Source: Planctomycetota bacterium (GTDB taxonomy: Bacteria; Planctomycetota; UBA1135; UBA2386). Taken from it: a stretch of DNA of 36,991 nt. Below are positions 33,469 through 36,991 of this stretch, one piece after another. The number at the start of each line of letters is the position of its first letter. Positions within the stretch are counted from its first letter, which is position 1. The stretch covers positions 1 to 36,991 of the forward strand of contig NYVR01000096.1 of the NCBI GenBank assembly GCA_002684655.1, written 5' to 3'. Below the pieces are notes generated by a model that was not told where the DNA came from, searched no databases, and worked only from the letters and a program-made list of their open reading frames with translations. Made by a program: the position numbers and the translations under genes.

Positions 33469-34335
33469 TTAGGCGCGCCGGCCGACCACTAGGGAGATCC
33501 AGGCTTCGTCCATGTCGCCGACCTCTTTGCGGCGGAAGACGCCGTTGCCCTCCAGCGTCTTGCGGTCCGTGCCCTCCCAGAGCACGTGCACGTCATCGAA
33601 GCCCGCCTCTTCGAACAGCTCGCGCATCTCGGCGAGCGTCCACAGGCGCCAGTCGTAGACGAAGGCGTTCTTCATCATCGACCCGTCGGGGAACTCGAAG
33701 TGGATCGCGCACACGAAGCGATGGCTGATCGGGTCGTACGAGCGCTGCTCCCAGTGGTAGTCGAAGCCCTCCTTCTCGGTGATGTCGGTCTTCTCCTGCA
33801 TCACGTCGGGGCCGCCTAGCGCGTCCATGTAGAACACTCCGCCGGGCTTGAGGGACTTGTAGACCGTCTTGATGTACGCGCCCAGCTCGGCGCGTGTCTT
33901 GAAGACGCCATAGCTGAAGTTGAGCGCTAGCACGCAGTCGACCTTGGGGCTGGTCACGTCGAGCACATTCTTCTCAAGCAGCTGCAGCCGCTGCTGCTGC
34001 TCTTCGTTCAGCAGCTTCTTGACGTTGTTTTCGATCCCCCAGTCGAGGGTCGGCCGGTCCAGGTCTACGCCGACGGCGGTGTTGTCCTTGTGGTTCTTGA
34101 CGTGGTTGCAGGACAGCACGGCGGTCCCGCAGAAGTCCTCGCGCATCGAGCGAAGATCGCGCCCGGTGTAGCGCTTGAACCAGCGCGCGTAGGTCTTGGA
34201 GTCGGTCTCTGGCGCTTGTACCGACAACTGATAGAGCACGTGCTTGTCGGCGTTGCGCGCGGTCAGCTTTTTCTCGCGCACCTCACCTTTCGACTTCTTC
34301 GCTGCGTTGGGCTTGGACTGCTGCATCGATGCCAT
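33469..34335 (-). CDS. Class I SAM-dependent methyltransferase
   Basis: 288-residue protein with a lysine-rich N-terminus and a Rossmann methyltransferase core. Motif I is unusual: REDFCGTAVLSCNHVK, with the glycine-rich loop reduced to D-F-C-G-T. Strand 2 ends in AVGVDLDRPTLDWG, then CVLALNFSYGVFKTRAELGAYI and LKPGGVFYMDALGG. This D-F-C-G-T pattern is seen in a defined subset of class I methyltransferases. Four bases before the ATG is a purine-rich AAGAGAG. The gene lies 65 bases downstream of nothing on its own strand other than the end of its own promoter region, since the phosphoesterase gene ends at 34401 immediately upstream. Substrate unknown. Confidence 0.82.
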   Translation of the reverse strand: MASMQQSKPNAAKKSKGEVREKKLTARNADKHVLYQLSVQAPETDSKTYARWFKRYTGRDLRSMREDFCGTAVLSCNHVKNHKDNTAVGVDLDRPTLDWGIENNVKKLLNEEQQQRLQLLEKNVLDVTSPKVDCVLALNFSYGVFKTRAELGAYIKTVYKSLKPGGVFYMDALGGPDVMQEKTDITEKEGFDYHWEQRSYDPISHRFVCAIHFEFPDGSMMKNAFVYDWRLWTLAEMRELFEEAGFDDVHVLWEGTDRKTLEGNGVFRRKEVGDMDEAWISLVVGRRA

Positions 34336-34400
34336 GCGTCTCTCTTACCGCAGAGCGCGGGCTGACTCCATGCTGCAATGACGGGCGCGTTGACCGCCGA

Positions 34401-36350
34401 TCAGCGTCGCTTGGCGATCGTGCAGTACGCCTGGCCGACGCGCGTCGGGTGCGATTTGGTCGGTGACCTGTCGATCGCCCATGGGCCGACCATGCGGTCG
34501 CAGTCGAGCAGCAGCACCGTGTTCTTGTCTGCTTTGTGCTTCGCGGCGGGTTTGAATGAGTCCTTGGTGTAGCGGACGGACTTCGACAGCCTCACTTCGT
34601 CGAGCTTGCCGGTAAAATATGAGGTCGCGTTGCCGCTCCGGTCGACGTCGGCGCCGATCAGCAGCGGCAGCCGGTTGCTGCGTCGTCGACCGCTGCCGGG
34701 CGTCCGCGCGATCACGTCGCCGTCGAGGTAGAGGCGCACCTCCTTGCCGTCGAAGACGCCAGCGACGTGGTGCCACTTGCCCGGCTTCAGCACCGCGCCG
34801 TCGCTGCGGGCGGTCACGTAGCCTTTGCCGAGGTAGACGGAGAAGTCGAGCACGCCGTCGCTGCAGAAGATGCCGAACTCGCTGCTCTCGGTCTTGGTGA
34901 CCATGCCGCGCCGGCCGCTGAAGTCGTCGCCGTTGCACCAGCACTCCAGCGTGATCGGGCCGTTGGGCAGCGCGACGTCGCCGCTGTCGAGCCTCAGGCA
35001 GCTGCGACCGTCGAGCACCAACACGCCGGGGTGTTTTGACGCGACCTTCTCTAGGCCGGCAGGCGCAGGCAGCTGGAGCTTCATCGAGCGGACTGGCAGC
35101 GCGACGCGGCGCTGCTTAGCGAGATAGTCGCAGCGAACCTCCAGCTCGGGCAGCGAGAACGGCAGCTCTGAGGCCGCGCGCTGGACCGCGAAGGTGGTCT
35201 GTCCCTTGCTCTTCGGCGGTACCACCAGGTGCTGGTGGTCGGGGCCAAACCGCCACGGCATGCCGTCCTGGGGGATGACCTCCAGGTCGATGGCGCGGGA
35301 TCCGACGTTCTCGAACTCGATCGTCGCCACGGCGTCCACGGCGCCGTCGACGGAGATCGCCGGGCCGCGACCGGCAGGGTCGAGAGACCGAACCCGTGGC
35401 TTGAGGCTCCGGTGGACGCTGAGCGCTTCGCGCGCCATCTCGTCGGTGATGTCTTGTGGGTCCATTACGCCGCCGACGGGGATCGCGGCGACCTTGATCC
35501 CCTCTGGGCGCACCGTGACGACGTGATACTGGTGCAGGAACCCTGCGTCCGGGGCCTCCATGCCGAGGTGCGCGCCGACCGAGGCCACCGTGTAATACTC
35601 GATGCCGTCGCGGACGCCGCTGAAGCCCATGTAGTGGATGTGCCCGGCAAACACGGCGCGGACGTTGCCGTTGGCGGCTAGCGCCTTGTGCACCTTCTGC
35701 CAGTCGTCGCCGTATTGGCTGAGCCAGCGGGGGTGGTGGAGGAAGACGAACACGTGCTTGTCGCGCTTAGCCGCCTTCAGCGTCTCCTTGAGCCAGTCAA
35801 ACTGCTCGTCGCTCATGCGCTGGCAGTTCGGCTTGCTGAAGTTCTTCTCGCCGGTCTTGGGGTCACCCTCGTCCGAGTAGAGCACCACGAACCAACAGTC
35901 TTTGTGGCGGACGGCGTACCAGAGCGGGCCAAAGACCTCCTCATAGTGCCCTTCGTGCTCGCCGCGCGGTTTGTTCGGGCCACGCCAGTAGACGTCGTGG
36001 TTGCCCGCGACCGGATACCAGGGCATCCGCAGCTTGCTCATCGAGGCGCGGTATTCCTCTGCCTGCGCCATCCAAGGCGCGGTGGTGTTGTAGCCGTTGA
36101 TCAGGTCGCCGACCGTAAGGACGAGGTCAGGGTCGAGCAGGTTGGTGTCGCGGACCGCTTGGTCTAGGACCTTGATGCCTTCGACCGGACCGCCGGTTCG
36201 GTCTCCAAAGACGACGAAGCCGAACGTGTCCTCCTCTTTGGGCAGCTTCAGCAGCTCCTGCCCAGCGGCGCGGTTGGTGAGGATGCGCGGCGTCTGCGCC
36301 GCGACGGCGCCGGCCAGAGCCAGCAGGAGCGGGATCGATCGGGAGAGCAT
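34401..36350 (-). CDS. Secreted metallophosphoesterase with C-terminal LamG-like domain
   Basis: 649 residues with a signal peptide (cleavage about residue 18, AVAAQ). A calcineurin-like phosphoesterase domain covers about 42-290 with metal ligands in FGDRTGG (Asp50), VGDLING (Asp82), GNHDVY (116-121), FLHHPRW (His205/206) and AGHIHYMG (His237, His239). The first motif is D-R-T rather than the common D-x-H. A beta-sandwich linker follows (about 310-450). A LamG/concanavalin-like domain then spans about 460-625 (GPITLECWCNGDDF, WHHVAGVFDGKEVRLYLDG, GKLDEVRLSKSVRYT). The LamG part suggests carbohydrate or surface binding, so an exported phosphoesterase acting on polymeric or surface substrates is plausible. 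Confidence 0.9.
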   Translation of the reverse strand: MLSRSIPLLLALAGAVAAQTPRILTNRAAGQELLKLPKEEDTFGFVVFGDRTGGPVEGIKVLDQAVRDTNLLDPDLVLTVGDLINGYNTTAPWMAQAEEYRASMSKLRMPWYPVAGNHDVYWRGPNKPRGEHEGHYEEVFGPLWYAVRHKDCWFVVLYSDEGDPKTGEKNFSKPNCQRMSDEQFDWLKETLKAAKRDKHVFVFLHHPRWLSQYGDDWQKVHKALAANGNVRAVFAGHIHYMGFSGVRDGIEYYTVASVGAHLGMEAPDAGFLHQYHVVTVRPEGIKVAAIPVGGVMDPQDITDEMAREALSVHRSLKPRVRSLDPAGRGPAISVDGAVDAVATIEFENVGSRAIDLEVIPQDGMPWRFGPDHQHLVVPPKSKGQTTFAVQRAASELPFSLPELEVRCDYLAKQRRVALPVRSMKLQLPAPAGLEKVASKHPGVLVLDGRSCLRLDSGDVALPNGPITLECWCNGDDFSGRRGMVTKTESSEFGIFCSDGVLDFSVYLGKGYVTARSDGAVLKPGKWHHVAGVFDGKEVRLYLDGDVIARTPGSGRRRSNRLPLLIGADVDRSGNATSYFTGKLDEVRLSKSVRYTKDSFKPAAKHKADKNTVLLLDCDRMVGPWAIDRSPTKSHPTRVGQAYCTIAKRR

Positions 36351-36503
36351 GACAAGAGCTTCTCAGCCTGCGGGCGCCGTGAGAAGGCAGACGATGAGAA
36401 GATCGTGACCAGGGGCGGTGGCGCGGCGTCAGGGCCGACGCGCCGCCGCTAGATTTCGGCCATTTGCGGTTCCGCTGGACGCAAAGTCCGTCAGGGCGTA
36501 GCC
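36351..36503. promoter_or_regulatory. Divergent intergenic region before the Gfo/Idh/MocA gene
   Basis: 153 bases between divergent starts. It contains an inverted repeat TTTGCG / CGCAAA (36463-36468 and 36480-36485, 11-base loop). It abuts a second dyad that encloses the downstream start codon. Promoter boxes are not identifiable with confidence. Confidence 0.45.
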
Positions 36504-36524
36504 ATGGCGTCTCAAACCATGGCT
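36500..36524 (+). repeat. Inverted repeat enclosing two possible start codons
   Basis: AGCCATGG and CCATGGCT are perfect eight-base complements with a nine-base loop. The ATG at 36504 lies in the left arm and the in-frame ATG at 36519 in the right arm. In RNA both would be paired, which could limit initiation. Confidence 0.5.
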
Positions 36525-36991
36525 GGCGTCGATTCGGTAGGTGCGGGCGTGCGGGTAGGCGTCGTCGGCGCCGGCCGGACCAGGCAGGGGCTGGGGCCGT
36601 TCCTGGCCCGCTGGTTCGAAGCAGCTGGTGCCGAGGTCGTGGGGGTCTCCGGGCGCAGCGTGCCGCGCGCGCGTGCTGCCGCAAACTTGCTGGCGGCGGC
36701 GCTGGGTCACCCCGTCGGCGTCCATCCCGACGCCCGCTCCCTGGCTGCAGTGGTGGACCTGCTCGTGGTCGCCTGCCCGGTCGAGGGGCATATCGCTGGG
36801 CTCGACGCCGCGCTCGAGGCTGGCGTCGCCTGCCTCTGCGAAAAGCCGCTGACGTCGTGGCGCGAGCTAGATCGCTGCGTGGAGCTCGTGCAGGCGTTCC
36901 GTGCCCGCGGCCTGTTGCTCGCTGAGAACTGCCAGTGGCCGTATGCCTTGGACGCGCTGGACCAGCTCTTCCCAGGCGCGCGGGGGCGCCC
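36504..36991 (+). CDS. Gfo/Idh/MocA-family oxidoreductase (3' end cut off by window)
   Basis: 162 codons are visible before the right edge. The NAD(P)-binding N-terminal domain begins VRVGVVGAGRTRQGLG (17-32), continues with VVGVSGRSVPRARAAA, and reaches the family hallmark CLCEKPLTSW, in which the E-K-P carries the catalytic-site lysine. LLLAENCQWPYALDALDQL follows, as at the start of the substrate domain. Sugar, inositol or amino-sugar dehydrogenases belong here; the substrate cannot be read from the N-terminal half. ATG codons at 36504 and 36519 and a GTG at 36549 are possible starts. Confidence 0.85.
   Translation, partial: MASQTMAGVDSVGAGVRVGVVGAGRTRQGLGPFLARWFEAAGAEVVGVSGRSVPRARAAANLLAAALGHPVGVHPDARSLAAVVDLLVVACPVEGHIAGLDAALEAGVACLCEKPLTSWRELDRCVELVQAFRARGLLLAENCQWPYALDALDQLFPGARGR

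Noticed and set aside
1..36991. CRISPR array, prophage, insertion sequence or tRNA
   Set aside because: No regularly spaced direct repeats, integrase, transposase, phage structural gene or tRNA-like cloverleaf was seen on reading the window.

Overview
The window is a GC-rich bacterial chromosome segment packed with protein-coding genes on both strands. I see no tRNA, rRNA, insertion sequence, phage gene or CRISPR array. The gene content points to a Gram-negative (diderm), aerobic, probably heterotrophic bacterium. Pointers are an LptE-like and a BamD-like outer-membrane lipoprotein, a multihaem cytochrome with HEAT repeats, and a DUF1552 plus DUF1587/1595/1592/1588/1585 pair. A secreted metallophosphoesterase with a LamG-like tail and a nucleoside-permease-like MFS protein add to this. 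The combination is most familiar from Planctomycetota; Myxococcota or a related lineage remains possible. The assignment is inference from gene families, not from a marker-gene tree.

Layout. Bases 1-9546 are one minus-strand run, transcribed right to left: an HDOD/GAF-like/GGDEF signalling protein, a CorC/HlyC-type CBS membrane protein, recO, a BamD-like TPR lipoprotein, lptE, purE, purK, and a pentahaem cytochrome cut by the left window edge. Several of these genes overlap at stop/start codons and look translationally coupled. Bases 9805-15434 carry two histidine-degradation enzymes on the plus strand (hutI and ftcD). Between them lie a minus-strand methyltransferase/MscS-type channel pair and a plus-strand secreted protein with a degenerate thioredoxin fold. 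Bases 15475-25412 are again minus strand: ispG, an alkyltransferase-like DNA repair protein, the DUF1592 and DUF1552 secreted proteins, the homodimeric pyruvate dehydrogenase E1 (aceE) and an HtrA-type protease. Divergent from ispG are a photolyase/cryptochrome, a renalase-like flavin oxidoreductase coupled to it by a GTGA overlap, and an MFS transporter (25496-29324).

The right end holds an MFS nucleoside-type permease and a saccharopine-dehydrogenase-family protein (minus), a GT-C type membrane glycosyltransferase (plus), a methyltransferase and a secreted phosphoesterase (minus), and the start of a Gfo/Idh/MocA oxidoreductase (plus) cut by the right edge.

Most genes are housekeeping or common accessory families, and I do not see a clear-cut new multi-gene system. 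The points most worth a second look are: the cytochrome-HEAT fusion; the photolyase/flavoprotein pair; the thioredoxin-like protein that lost its second active-site cysteine; the alkyltransferase-like protein with PWW in place of PCH; and several well-formed inverted repeats, especially at 31720-31755 and around the start codon at 36504. No gene-free stretch exceeds 300 bases; the longest are 9547-9804 and 31668-31906.
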